A stretch of 64,000 nt of DNA. Origin: Corynebacterium sp. HMSC29G08. GTDB lineage: Bacteria > Actinomycetota > Actinomycetes > Mycobacteriales > Mycobacteriaceae. This document shows, one piece after another, positions 26,089-35,080 of the stretch (position 1 is the stretch's first letter; every line of letters begins with the position of its first letter). The stretch covers positions 520 to 64,519 of the forward strand of contig NZ_KV786209.1 in the NCBI RefSeq assembly GCF_001806875.1, in the 5' to 3' direction. Both the position numbers and the translations under genes were made by a program. The notes beneath the pieces are model-generated. The model was not told the origin of the DNA and made no database searches. It saw only the letters and a program-made list of their open reading frames with translations.

Positions 26089-29000
26089 ATGACATCGAGC
26101 ACACCAGCCGCACTCGGTGGGCTTCTTACGGCAGCGTTGACTGACCCGAAACTTACAGGGGTTGCCGCGCGCGTGGGGGATGAGTCCCTGCACATTACGG
26201 CAATTGATCAGGCACGGTCGTGGGTTGCCGGTGCTTTGGCTAGGCACGTGCCGGTTTTGGTGGTTACCGCCACAGGGCACGAAGCCGAGGACCTGGCTGC
26301 AGAGCTGAAGGCCCTGGTTGGTGAGCAGAAGGTCGCCTACTACCCGGCGCTGGAGACTCTGCCGCATGAGCGTCTTTCGCCTGCTGCTGATGTTGTGGGC
26401 AGGCGTGCCAAGGTGTTGTGGGAGAAGCCGCGTGTGGTGGTTGCGGCCGCGCGCGCTGTGTGCCAGCCGGTGCTGCCCGCAGTTGCGCCGATCGAGGTCG
26501 CGGTGGACGCGGAGTGCGAGTTCGATGATCTTGTGCGCAGGGTTGAGTACTTCGGCTATTCGCATGTGGATATGGTTGCCACCCGCGGTGAGTTCGCGGT
26601 ACGCGGCGGCATTTTGGATGTGTTTCCCACCACGGCGTTAAACCCGGTGCGTATTGAATTCTGGGGCGACGAGGTTACTGACATCCGCAGCTTCGCGGTT
26701 GCAGATCAGCGCACCATTGAAGAGCTGTCCGAAGTCAGTTTGTTCCCTGCGCGCCAGTTGCTTATTGACGCTGACGTGAAAGCAGCAGCCGACACCCTCG
26801 CGCGCCGCTTTCCGTCGAACCCGACTTTGTCGTCGCTGCTTGGCCGAGTTGCCGAAGGCGTGCATGCTGCGGGTGAGGAAGCGCTGATGCCGGCGTTGAC
26901 CTCGCAGCCGTGGCAGGTGCTGCCGGAGCTGTTTGCAGGCGGCATTGTGTTGGTGACCAGCCCGGAGAAGGTACGTACCCGTATTGCAGACCTTGAGGCG
27001 ACCGACCGCGAGTTCCTCGAGGCCGGCTGGGAGGCCGCCGCCATGGGTGCGGAAGGCCCGGTTGCTGTGGAAGGCGTTGACTTAACGGCATCGTCGTACC
27101 GCTCCTTTGAGTCACTGGAGATCTCCGCACGCAAGGCTGGCAACGCGTGGTGGACGTTTGCACCGCCGGGCATGTTCAGCGCGGATGACTCGGCCACACT
27201 GCCTCTGGAGTTCGACGCGGCACCTGCACCGAAGGGTGACCCGAAGGCAATCGAGCAGCTGTACGCAACGCTGAAGCTGCATGTGGTGGAAAACCACGGC
27301 AAGGTGGCATTCGTCGCGCCGGCGAAAGGTACCGTGGAGCGTATGGCGGAGCGCCTGCGTGAATACGGTATCTCTGCACGCATTGCCACCCCCGGCTTGG
27401 AGCCGGTCGAAGGCGCTGTCACGCTTTACCAAGCGCTATCCCACGGCGGCCTGGTATTTGGCGGGCCGAACCTAGTCGTGGTGACTGAAACTGATGTCAC
27501 AGGTAACCGTGTCGGCGACATTGCGGGGGCGAAGCGCCGTGCACCGAAGCGTCGAAACCGTGTGGACCCGCTGGCGCTTAAACCAGGTGACTACGTGGTG
27601 CACGAAACCCACGGCATCGGCCGCTTCCTCAAGATGGCGGAGCGCACCGTAGCGGATTCGCGCCGCGAGTACATCGTGCTGGAGTACCAGGCCGCCAAAC
27701 GTGGCCAGCCTGCGGACCAACTGTGGGTGCCCATGGAATCGCTGGACCTGCTGAGTAAGTACACGGGTGGGGAGAAGCCGTCACTCAGCAAGATGGGTGG
27801 CTCCGACTGGAAGTCCACCAAGCGCAAGGCACGCGCCGCGGTGCGCGAGATCGCAGGTGAGCTCATTGAGCTCTACGCCAAGCGCCAGGCCGCGCCGGGA
27901 CATGCGTTTGCGCCGGATACGCCGTGGCAAAACGAGATGGAGGACGCGTTCCCGTTTGTGGAGACGGAAGACCAACTCGCCGCGATTGAGGCCGTGAAGC
28001 ACGACATGGAGCAGCCGGTGCCCATGGACCGCGTGATTGTGGGCGACGTGGGTTTTGGTAAGACGGAGGTTGCCGTGCGCGCCGCATTCAAGGCGGTCCA
28101 GGACGGCAAACAGGTAGCGGTGCTCGTGCCTACAACCCTGCTTGCCCAGCAGCATTACTCTACGTTCAGCCAGCGTATGGACGGTTTCGGCGTCACCGTG
28201 CGCGAATTGCCCCGCTTCACCTCCGCAGGAGACGCGAAGAAGATCCAAGCCGGTCTTGCAGACGGTTCGGTGGACGTAGTCATTGGCACCCACCGCCTGT
28301 TGTCCACTGGTATGCAGTGGAAAAACCTAGGCCTGATCGTGGTGGATGAGGAGCAGCGTTTCGGTGTGGAGCACAAGGAGCACATCAAGGCGCTGAAATC
28401 TCACGTGGATGTGCTGACCATGACGGCAACGCCGATCCCGCGCACCCTGGAGATGTCGCTGACCGGTATCCGCGAGATGACATCCATCACCACGCCGCCG
28501 GAAGACCGCCACCCGGTGCTAACGCACGTTGGCCCGCAGGAGGACAAGCAGGTTGCGGCGGCGATCCGGCGCGAGTTGCTGCGGGACGGCCAAGTCTTTT
28601 TCATCCACAACAAAGTCGCCGACATTGAAAAAGCCGCCCGACGCATCCGCGACTTGGTTCCGGAGGCGCGAGTGGTGGTGGCTCACGGCCAGATGTCTGA
28701 GCAGCTGCTGGAACAAACCGTGCAAGGTTTTTGGAACCGTGAGTACGACGTGCTGGTGTGTACCACCATCGTGGAAACTGGCCTGGACATTGCAAACGCA
28801 AACACGCTCATTGTGGAAAACGCACAGAACATGGGTCTGTCTCAGCTGCACCAGCTGCGTGGCCGCGTCGGCCGTTCGCGTGAGAGGGCGTACGCCTACT
28901 TCCTGTACCCGAAGGACATCACGCTGACGGAAACCTCCTACGACCGCCTTGCCACGATCGCGCAGAACAACGACCTTGGCGCGGGCATTGCCGTTGCGCA

Positions 29001-29658
29001 GAAGGACTTGGAGATGCGCGGCGCCGGCAACGTGTTGGGCTCCGAGCAGTCTGGCCACATCGCGGGTGTTGGCTTTGACATGTACGTCCGCCTCGTGGGC
29101 GAGGCCGTGGAGACGTTCAAGGCCCTGATGAAGGGCGAGGTGGTGGATGCCACCGACGAGGCTCCGAAGGAAATCCGAGTGGATCTGCCTGTAGATGCCC
29201 ACATCCCGGAGACCTACATCAACTCCGAGCGCCTGCGCCTTGAGGCCTATCGCAAACTTGCAGAGGCCCGCGGTGAAGATCAGCTCCGCCAGGTTGCCGA
29301 CGAGATGGTGGACCGCTTCGGACCTTTGCCAACGGAGGTAGAGTTCCTCATGGAGGTTGCTCGCCTACGTGACCAGGCACGCAGTGTGGGGGTCTCGGAC
29401 ATTTTGAGCCAGGGCAACCGTGTAAAGTTCCACCCGGTTGAGCTGCCGGACTCCAAACAGGTGCGCCTGAAGCGCCTGTACCCGGGCGCGACGTACCGCG
29501 CTGCGGCGAAGACCGTGCAGGTGCCGATGCCGCGCGAGTCGAAGGCAATTAACAGCCCTTCGCTTCGCGACACTGAACTGCTCCAGTGGGTCTCACACTT
29601 CCTCAGCGACATGTTTGACGCCCCCGACGCTTCCGGCGTGTTTTCCTTCAAGGGCTAG
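26089..29658 (+). CDS. mfd: Transcription-repair coupling factor
   Basis: DNA translocase of 1189 aa that removes RNA polymerase stalled at lesions and recruits UvrA. It carries the UvrB-homologous N-terminal part (EFAVRGGILDVFP), the RNA-polymerase-interacting domain (GDYVVHETHGIGRFLKM), and the RecG-like motor with Walker A GDVGFGKTEVA, the DEEQ box, TATPIPRTLEMSLTG and QLRGRVGRS. The TRCF domain at the C-terminus is complete. Confidence 0.97.
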   Translation: MTSSTPAALGGLLTAALTDPKLTGVAARVGDESLHITAIDQARSWVAGALARHVPVLVVTATGHEAEDLAAELKALVGEQKVAYYPALETLPHERLSPAADVVGRRAKVLWEKPRVVVAAARAVCQPVLPAVAPIEVAVDAECEFDDLVRRVEYFGYSHVDMVATRGEFAVRGGILDVFPTTALNPVRIEFWGDEVTDIRSFAVADQRTIEELSEVSLFPARQLLIDADVKAAADTLARRFPSNPTLSSLLGRVAEGVHAAGEEALMPALTSQPWQVLPELFAGGIVLVTSPEKVRTRIADLEATDREFLEAGWEAAAMGAEGPVAVEGVDLTASSYRSFESLEISARKAGNAWWTFAPPGMFSADDSATLPLEFDAAPAPKGDPKAIEQLYATLKLHVVENHGKVAFVAPAKGTVERMAERLREYGISARIATPGLEPVEGAVTLYQALSHGGLVFGGPNLVVVTETDVTGNRVGDIAGAKRRAPKRRNRVDPLALKPGDYVVHETHGIGRFLKMAERTVADSRREYIVLEYQAAKRGQPADQLWVPMESLDLLSKYTGGEKPSLSKMGGSDWKSTKRKARAAVREIAGELIELYAKRQAAPGHAFAPDTPWQNEMEDAFPFVETEDQLAAIEAVKHDMEQPVPMDRVIVGDVGFGKTEVAVRAAFKAVQDGKQVAVLVPTTLLAQQHYSTFSQRMDGFGVTVRELPRFTSAGDAKKIQAGLADGSVDVVIGTHRLLSTGMQWKNLGLIVVDEEQRFGVEHKEHIKALKSHVDVLTMTATPIPRTLEMSLTGIREMTSITTPPEDRHPVLTHVGPQEDKQVAAAIRRELLRDGQVFFIHNKVADIEKAARRIRDLVPEARVVVAHGQMSEQLLEQTVQGFWNREYDVLVCTTIVETGLDIANANTLIVENAQNMGLSQLHQLRGRVGRSRERAYAYFLYPKDITLTETSYDRLATIAQNNDLGAGIAVAQKDLEMRGAGNVLGSEQSGHIAGVGFDMYVRLVGEAVETFKALMKGEVVDATDEAPKEIRVDLPVDAHIPETYINSERLRLEAYRKLAEARGEDQLRQVADEMVDRFGPLPTEVEFLMEVARLRDQARSVGVSDILSQGNRVKFHPVELPDSKQVRLKRLYPGATYRAAAKTVQVPMPRESKAINSPSLRDTELLQWVSHFLSDMFDAPDASGVFSFKG

Positions 29659-29722
29659 CCGGGCCTCGCACACGAAAAGTCGAAAAACGTACCCCTTGTG
29701 TGTGGGGTTGGGTAAGGGGTCG

Positions 29723-29728
29723 TATTAT
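29723..29728 (+). promoter_or_regulatory. -10 element of the tRNA gene
   Basis: TATTAT ends 15 nt upstream of the mature tRNA 5' end. No convincing -35 is seen at the usual distance. A short G/T-rich stretch between mfd and this element holds an imperfect ACCCCTT...AAGGGGT inverted repeat. Confidence 0.55.
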
Positions 29729-29743
29729 CGTCGAGAAGCAAAA

Positions 29744-29820
29744 GCCCCTATAGCCCAATTGGCAGAGGCAGCGGACTTAAAATCCGCCAAGTGTCGGTTC
29801 GAGTCCGACTGGGGGCACCA
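29744..29820 (+). tRNA. tRNA with anticodon UAA (Leu), short variable arm
   Basis: A 77-nt cloverleaf with encoded CCA: acceptor GCCCCTA/TGGGGGC, D stem GCC/GGC, anticodon stem GCGGA/TCCGC around CTTAAAA (anticodon TAA, reading UUA), variable loop CAAGT, T stem GTCGG/CCGAC with TTCGAGT, discriminator A. Bacterial tRNA-Leu normally has a long type II variable arm; this one has 5 nt. The UAA anticodon and A73 fit leucine, but the charging identity is uncertain. Confidence 0.88.
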
Positions 29821-29829
29821 CAAACCGCG

Positions 29830-31347
29830 CTAACGCAGGCGCGAGCGCACATTCTCCGCCGAGATCAGACACATCGGCACGCCCACGCCAGGCACGGTTG
29901 TGGCGCCGGCGTAGAAGAGATTGTCCAGCTTCTTTGACTTGTTCGAACCCCGCAGGAACGCGGACTGGCGCAAGGTATGCGCAGGCCCGATGGAGCCGCC
30001 GGACCATGCATGGTAGCGCTCCGCAAAGTCTAAGGGGCCGAGGGTGCGCTTGAGCACAATGCGCGACTGGAGGTCAGGAATCGAGCACCACTGGGCAATC
30101 TGGTCGATGGCCGCTTGGGCGATGAGCTCCACAGCGGGCGATGAAGTTTTGCGGTACATATCGCCGTGTCCAAGCGACTCCTTGGCAGCCACCGGCACCA
30201 ATACGAAGAGGTTCTCGTGGCCCACGGGCGCAGTGGCAGAGTCGGTTGCGGAAGGCTTAGACACGTAAATCGAGCGCGAGGCGCCGAGAGGACGGCAAGG
30301 AGCGGGGGCGTCAAAGACCGCGTCGAAATCTACCGACCAGTCCTTGCTAAAGAGCAGGTTGTGGTGCTCTAACTGGGGAAGTTCACCCTTGACACCAAGC
30401 ATGACAAGCACCGTTCCAAGACCCGGGTCGCGCGGGGCGAAGTAGGACTCGCGGTAGGTCTGCTTCGCCTTGGGCAGAAGGCGGGTTTCGGTGTGGTGGA
30501 GATCGGCACAGGAAACGGTGATATCAGCACACAGACGCTGCCCACCAATCAGCTGGATGCCAGTTGCGCGCTTGCCTTCCGTGGTGATCGCGGAGACCTC
30601 TTCGCCCATCCGGAATTTCACACCGTTTTCCACTGCGAGCTGGTACAGCGCATTGACAACTGCGGCGAACCCACCCTGCGGATACCGCACCCCCTGCACC
30701 AAATCGGTATGGCTCATCAAGTGATACAGCGACGGCGTGCGCGCCGGATGCGAGGACAAAAACACCGCAGGATAGGTCAGCATCTGCCGCAGGCGCGTGT
30801 CCTGGAAACGGTGTGCCACAAACTGCTCCAGCGGCACGGTCAAAAACTTTGCCAAATCCCCAGCCCGAATAAGCAACTGCTTATCGACGACCCCACGCAG
30901 CGAATCAAAATTCGTATACAAAAACCGCTCAACGGCAAGGTCGTAAGCGATGCCGGCAGACTCCAGGTAGGAGCGCAGGGCCGCGCCTGCCCCAGGTTCG
31001 ATTGATTCAAAGAGCTCAAAGATCTTCGGGCCAGACTCCACGTCAATGGGGGATTCGTCTTCGGGGAAGAGGCGATACGCAGGTGAGAGCGGCACAAGAT
31101 CCAAGAGGTCTTCGGTGCGTTTGCCGAACAGCGAGAAAAAGTGATCGAAGGCATCCGGCATGAGGTACCAACTGGGGCCGGTATCAAAACGGAAGCCGTC
31201 TACTGTTTCTTCTCCCACGCGGCCGCCGACGGTGTCAAGCTTCTCAACGACAGTGACGCTGTAGCCCTCGCGGCCAAGCAATGCCGAGGTGGCAAGGCCT
31301 GCGATACCAGCGCCGATGACGATGACGGTTTGTGACTTCGCGGCCAT
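29830..31347 (-). CDS. crtI: Phytoene desaturase
   Basis: FAD-dependent carotenoid desaturase of 505 aa that converts phytoene to lycopene at the membrane. It has the N-terminal dinucleotide-binding fold VIGAGIAGLATSALLGREGY through VEKLDTVGGR, a central DTGPSWYLMPD, and the C-terminal carotenoid-desaturase signature VGVPMCLISAEN. The ATG lies 2 nt after the crtB stop, and its Shine-Dalgarno GAGGAGG is inside crtB, so expression is coupled. Confidence 0.92.
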   Translation of the reverse strand: MAAKSQTVIVIGAGIAGLATSALLGREGYSVTVVEKLDTVGGRVGEETVDGFRFDTGPSWYLMPDAFDHFFSLFGKRTEDLLDLVPLSPAYRLFPEDESPIDVESGPKIFELFESIEPGAGAALRSYLESAGIAYDLAVERFLYTNFDSLRGVVDKQLLIRAGDLAKFLTVPLEQFVAHRFQDTRLRQMLTYPAVFLSSHPARTPSLYHLMSHTDLVQGVRYPQGGFAAVVNALYQLAVENGVKFRMGEEVSAITTEGKRATGIQLIGGQRLCADITVSCADLHHTETRLLPKAKQTYRESYFAPRDPGLGTVLVMLGVKGELPQLEHHNLLFSKDWSVDFDAVFDAPAPCRPLGASRSIYVSKPSATDSATAPVGHENLFVLVPVAAKESLGHGDMYRKTSSPAVELIAQAAIDQIAQWCSIPDLQSRIVLKRTLGPLDFAERYHAWSGGSIGPAHTLRQSAFLRGSNKSKKLDNLFYAGATTVPGVGVPMCLISAENVRSRLR

Positions 31348-31349
31348 GG

Positions 31350-32198
31350 TTAACGTGAACCTCCTCGTGCGAGCGCTTTGGCGGTAATGCGCAGCTTGTG
31401 GGTGGTGGGAACGCTGATGCGGGTGGTCGCTAGCTCCCCGACTGGGGTTGCGTCAGCGATGTCGGTGAGCTCTTCAAACAGGCCGGAAGCGGCAGCAACA
31501 GCAGTGCGTGCAGATCGCGGCAACAGCGAGATTGCTTGGTTAGCCTGGGCAAGCTCCTCGCGGATTTCTGCCACGATTGCGTCCTTCTTCTCGGCGGTGA
31601 GTTCGTAGTACACGCGCCCCAACCGGTCACGGTCTTCGCCGAAATCTCGCAGGAAGTTCACCTTCTGAAAGGCAGAGCCAAGCGCGCGTGCCCCGGATTC
31701 GAGGGTGGAGCGGGAGGAGGGGGTGACGTTGGCGTCGATAAGAAAAGCCTCCAAGCACAGCAAACCGATCACTTCAGCGGAGCCGTAGACGTAGGTATCT
31801 ACATCGCTTGCGGTGTAAACAGTGTGAGTGAGGTCGCTGCGCATGGAGGCGAAGAACGATTCGATGTACTGCGGAGTGAACTTGCAGCGCCGTGCCGTGT
31901 TGGCATAGGCATGAACAATCGGGTCCGTATGGAAGCGGATGTGCGGCGCCGCAAGGATCTGCGCCTCATATGCGTCGAGAGTGGCCGCCGGATCGACATC
32001 CGCAGCGAGTGCAGAGCCGTCCACAATCTCATCAGCAATACGCACCATGGCGTACAGATTGCGGATATCCCGGCGCATCGGCGCCGCCAACAGGCGTGTG
32101 GAAAGCGAAAAGCTCGTGGAATACCTGGCGATCACCTGTGCTGCCGCGTGGTCACACATGTGGTCATAACGCTGCAGGTAGGACGTGCTCATTCTCAT
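31350..32198 (-). CDS. crtB: Phytoene synthase
   Basis: Squalene/phytoene synthase family protein of 282 aa that condenses two geranylgeranyl diphosphates. It has the first aspartate motif RIADEIVDG, the second FLRDFGEDRDRLGR, and the early substrate-side STSFSLSTRLL. AGAGG lies upstream of the start at 32198; an alternative ATG is two codons in. It forms an operon with crtI. No crtE or cyclase genes are in the window. Confidence 0.92.
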   Translation of the reverse strand: MRMSTSYLQRYDHMCDHAAAQVIARYSTSFSLSTRLLAAPMRRDIRNLYAMVRIADEIVDGSALAADVDPAATLDAYEAQILAAPHIRFHTDPIVHAYANTARRCKFTPQYIESFFASMRSDLTHTVYTASDVDTYVYGSAEVIGLLCLEAFLIDANVTPSSRSTLESGARALGSAFQKVNFLRDFGEDRDRLGRVYYELTAEKKDAIVAEIREELAQANQAISLLPRSARTAVAAASGLFEELTDIADATPVGELATTRISVPTTHKLRITAKALARGGSR

Positions 32199-32266
32199 TT
32201 ACACAACCTCTTTTACACAACCTTGGCAAGCTCCTGCGCAACAAGCCCAGAGCCGACACGCGAAGG
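32199..32266. other. Short intergenic region upstream of crtB
   Basis: It probably holds the crtB promoter on the minus strand and separates crtB from the decayed flavoprotein. No specific site could be assigned with confidence. Confidence 0.3.
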
Positions 32267-32539
32267 GTGGTACGGTATGTTGTAGTGGGTGGTGGTATCT
32301 ACTAAGCCGGAAACCCAACGTTTACTGTCCCTCGCGCAGGTGTTGTGGCTTGCGGAAGCCGTCTTGATGTCTACGAACGTCGCACCGATTTCACGGGCTG
32401 CGCGCTCCTGGAAATTCCGGGTGCTGGTCTCTACCTGCGCCTACACCCGCGGCCTCCAGAGACACTAGAGCAGCAAAACTCTGGAGCAAGCCTCGAAGAC
32501 GCATACACGCTAGGTTACATTGGGCTGCTTACTTGCTAG
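32267..32539 (+). pseudogene. Decayed FAD-dependent monooxygenase
   Basis: Translating from a GTG at 32267 gives VVRYVVVGGGIY, the start of an FAD-binding Rossmann fold, then an in-frame TAA. Past it the frame continues with RLDVYERRTDF, IPGAGLYLRLHP and GASLEDAYTLGYIGLL. These match consecutive landmarks of UbiH-type monooxygenases (dinucleotide motif, second strand, product side, and the C-terminal EDA helix), but most of the protein between them is missing. Only about 90 codons remain of a gene that would normally have about 400. It ends 4 bp into the convergent SUFU gene. Confidence 0.7.
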
Positions 32540-33522
32540 GAGTTGCCCACAATGTGCAGCGTTACTGGAGCCGCGGTGAGGTGATAGGTGCCCGGCAGTG
32601 GGTCTACCGTTGCGATGATTTCGTTCGCCAAATCCACAGACCCATCGAGCTGCATATGGGTCTCATCCGCTTCGAAGCCGACATCTGGGGCAAGCATCAC
32701 CCAGACATTGTTACGTACCAGCGCAAACCTCCGACCGAACCTCAGCCGGTAGCGCGCCGCACGGATTAAAGCCTTGGCAGCGTTGACATCAAGATCAATG
32801 CGGCCGGTGGCATCTACATCCAGGATCTTTGCTTCCACCGCTCCTAGGGAGGAACCCTCGCGCAAGGCTGCGGCGTCTACACGCTTGCGTATCGACGGCA
32901 CGCCCAACACACTGCCCCTTTCCCCATCACCAACCCCAAGAGGCAGGTGCTCCGTGATTACTTGGGCAAACGCAAAGACATCCCAACACAGTGCCGCCTC
33001 CAGCTCATCGGGCGTTACCCAAAGCGCCTGAGTAAAACGCACGATGCCAGTCGGCGGATCGATGTGGCCCAAGACGGGATCAGTGATGAAGAGAAAACCA
33101 CCCGGCAGGTTCTTCGCGGTGAAGTGGTGACCCGGTGCGATGTCGTTGCCGCTACGCCACACGGAAGCCACCATTGTTGCGAGCTGCTCCGCGGGCCAGG
33201 CAAAGGGAACAGGGCCCGAGTGCGGCACGCGCATAGTTAGTTCGGTTTGCGTGCCCGCAACGGGAACGGAGGAACGTACCCGTGATAGCCCAAAGGTGAC
33301 GTACAGGTAGTGGGGGACAGGAGCTTCCACTGGGTAAGCCCGAACTTCTAGCTCATCAAAAGCGAAGGTGAACGGCTCAGGTGCAGTATTGGAATCTGGG
33401 CTGGAATCTGAGCTGAATTCTTGAGTGCGTGCTGCAATGTGCTCACTGATTGCGTTTCCACCAAGGCGCGGTGCATGAAACATCCGCTCTGCAAACTCAC
33501 GAAACCACGACACGAATAACAA
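32536..33522 (-). CDS. SUFU (suppressor of fused)-like domain protein
   Basis: Soluble protein of 328 aa. The middle (about residues 55-185) resembles the bacterial SUFU domain: YLYVTFGLSRV, TMRVP, PFAWPAEQLATMVASVWRSGN, GHHF and FLFITDPVLG. The C-terminal third is not recognised. Bacterial SUFU proteins are often found among immunity proteins of polymorphic toxins, but no toxin gene is seen here, so no role is claimed. Confidence 0.6.
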   Translation of the reverse strand: MLFVSWFREFAERMFHAPRLGGNAISEHIAARTQEFSSDSSPDSNTAPEPFTFAFDELEVRAYPVEAPVPHYLYVTFGLSRVRSSVPVAGTQTELTMRVPHSGPVPFAWPAEQLATMVASVWRSGNDIAPGHHFTAKNLPGGFLFITDPVLGHIDPPTGIVRFTQALWVTPDELEAALCWDVFAFAQVITEHLPLGVGDGERGSVLGVPSIRKRVDAAALREGSSLGAVEAKILDVDATGRIDLDVNAAKALIRAARYRLRFGRRFALVRNNVWVMLAPDVGFEADETHMQLDGSVDLANEIIATVDPLPGTYHLTAAPVTLHIVGNS

Positions 33523-33602
33523 TCTACGGGAACTAAAACACCGAGCGTGACGTTATTGACAGTGACACTAGATGTGAAACGTAAAAGAAAGGACAGGGTT
33601 AC

Positions 33603-34394
33603 GTGAAAAGCTCGAACCCCGTGCTGAAGAATCTGCCGAGCGCCCAGGGGGCGCAGGGCTATCAGAACTACCAGGGTTACCAGCCGCTGCCTCAGGTTGA
33701 GCGTCCGATGACCGTGGATGATGTGACCACCAAGACTGGTATCACGCTTGCGGTGATCGTACTTGGCGCACTGATTTCCTTCGGTCTGTTTGCTAGCGGC
33801 ATGGATGCCGCGGGCACGGTCGCAACCGCCGTCGGTGGTGTTGGTGCCTTCATTGTGGTGATGGTGCACTCCTTCAGCCGCAAATACGGATCGAAGGCGC
33901 TGACGCTGAGTTACGCACTCCTTGAAGGTCTGTTCCTCGGAGGCTTCTCCCTGATGATCACCGGTGCCTTCAGCGTTGGCGGTGCAGACGCCGGCGCGCT
34001 CATTGGTCAAGCAGTGATTGGCACCATCGGCGTGTTCATCGGCATGCTGTTTGTTTACCGCACCGGCGCCATCCGCGTCACCCCGCGCTTCAACCGCCTG
34101 CTTACCGCAGCGCTTGTAGGCGTCTTCGTGCTTGCGCTGGGTAACCTGCTGCTGTTCCTGTTCACCGGCATGTCCCCGCTGCGCGGCGGCGGAACCCTAT
34201 CGATTATCTTCGGCCTCGTATGCGTTGTACTTGCCTCCCTGGCCTTCCTGCAGGACTTTGACCAGGTGGACAAACTGGTCCGCGTCGGTGCACCGGAGCA
34301 GGCAGCATGGGGCGCAGCCCTGGGCCTGGCCGTGACGCTGGTGTGGCTCTACACCGAAATCCTGCGTCTGCTGGCCATCTTTAATGACCGCTAG
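33603..34394 (+). CDS. Bax inhibitor-1 / YccA-family membrane protein
   Basis: Integral membrane protein of 263 aa with seven helices after a 35-residue Gln/Tyr-rich cytoplasmic N-terminus (YQNYQGYQPLPQ). The actinobacterial BI-1 marks are LSYALLEGLFLGGFS and the final LVWLYTEILRLLAIFNDR. GTG start with AAAGGACAGGG upstream; TTGACA at about 33555 may be its -35. A strong terminator follows. Confidence 0.88.
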   Translation: MKSSNPVLKNLPSAQGAQGYQNYQGYQPLPQVERPMTVDDVTTKTGITLAVIVLGALISFGLFASGMDAAGTVATAVGGVGAFIVVMVHSFSRKYGSKALTLSYALLEGLFLGGFSLMITGAFSVGGADAGALIGQAVIGTIGVFIGMLFVYRTGAIRVTPRFNRLLTAALVGVFVLALGNLLLFLFTGMSPLRGGGTLSIIFGLVCVVLASLAFLQDFDQVDKLVRVGAPEQAAWGAALGLAVTLVWLYTEILRLLAIFNDR

Positions 34395-34412
34395 CTAAAC
34401 AGGGATACGACA

Positions 34413-34459
34413 AAAGCCCCGCACTTGCTTCAGCTCAATCTGAAGTGGTGCGGGGCTTT
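34413..34459 (+). terminator. Rho-independent terminator
   Basis: The arm AAAGCCCCGCAC plus CTTCAG pairs with CTGAAG plus TGCGGGGCTTT around a 6-nt loop with a small internal bulge. It ends in TTTC and lies 18 bp after the Bax-inhibitor-like gene. It may also serve the convergent lipoprotein gene. Confidence 0.9.
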
Positions 34460-34482
34460 CGCTTTGCGTTTAGTAGTCGCGT

Positions 34483-35025
34483 TTAGTAGTTCGACTCCGG
34501 GTTCACCGGCTGGCCATCAACGCTGATGGCGCCGAAGACCACCTCACCATCGATATTCTGCGGAGCACCCAGCACCACGCTGACGCCCTCAACAACGCGA
34601 TCCGGGTCCACAGTCACCTGGGTGGCGGTGCCGGAAGCGCCGTTAGCGGTCCACTCGTCCCAGACGATGTCTTCGAGGCGCTCCTTGTTGCCCTCGCAGT
34701 CTAGGTTCAGTGCAGACGGGCGCTGCAGGCCGGTCACACCGCAGTTGTTCAGCAGCGGCGTAGCGTCAGCACCAGCGGTCACGGTGGTGGTGGAGGCTGC
34801 GGTAGCGGTTGCCTGCGCTGCAGAAGCATCAGCAACGTTGGTTGCGTTAGCCGTCTTGGCTGCGCCGGTGCTGCCGGAGGAAGCCAACGAGTCAGCGCTC
34901 TGGCTCATAGCCGTGTCCACCTTCTGGTCAGAAGGGTTCTCATTCGGCGGGGAGCAAGCGGTGATTGCAAGAGCGGCGATAGCGGCGATGCCAGCTGCGG
35001 CGATACGGGAAGGTGCGGAAGTCAC
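34483..35025 (-). CDS. Secreted lipoprotein, unknown function
   Basis: Protein of 180 aa with a lipoprotein signal peptide: hydrophobic residues 8-22 and lipobox ITAC with Cys24. Residues 25-85 are a low-complexity Ala/Thr/Ser linker, and the C-terminal part (NNCGVTGLQRPSALNLDC onward, two Cys that could pair) is the folded domain. It lies downstream of greA on the same strand. I recognise no family. Confidence 0.8.
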   Translation of the reverse strand: MTSAPSRIAAAGIAAIAALAITACSPPNENPSDQKVDTAMSQSADSLASSGSTGAAKTANATNVADASAAQATATAASTTTVTAGADATPLLNNCGVTGLQRPSALNLDCEGNKERLEDIVWDEWTANGASGTATQVTVDPDRVVEGVSVVLGAPQNIDGEVVFGAISVDGQPVNPESNY

Positions 35026-35080
35026 GGGTTACATCCTTAAGGGTTGAAAGCAGTCGGGTGAGATGCTTTGTACTACTTAC

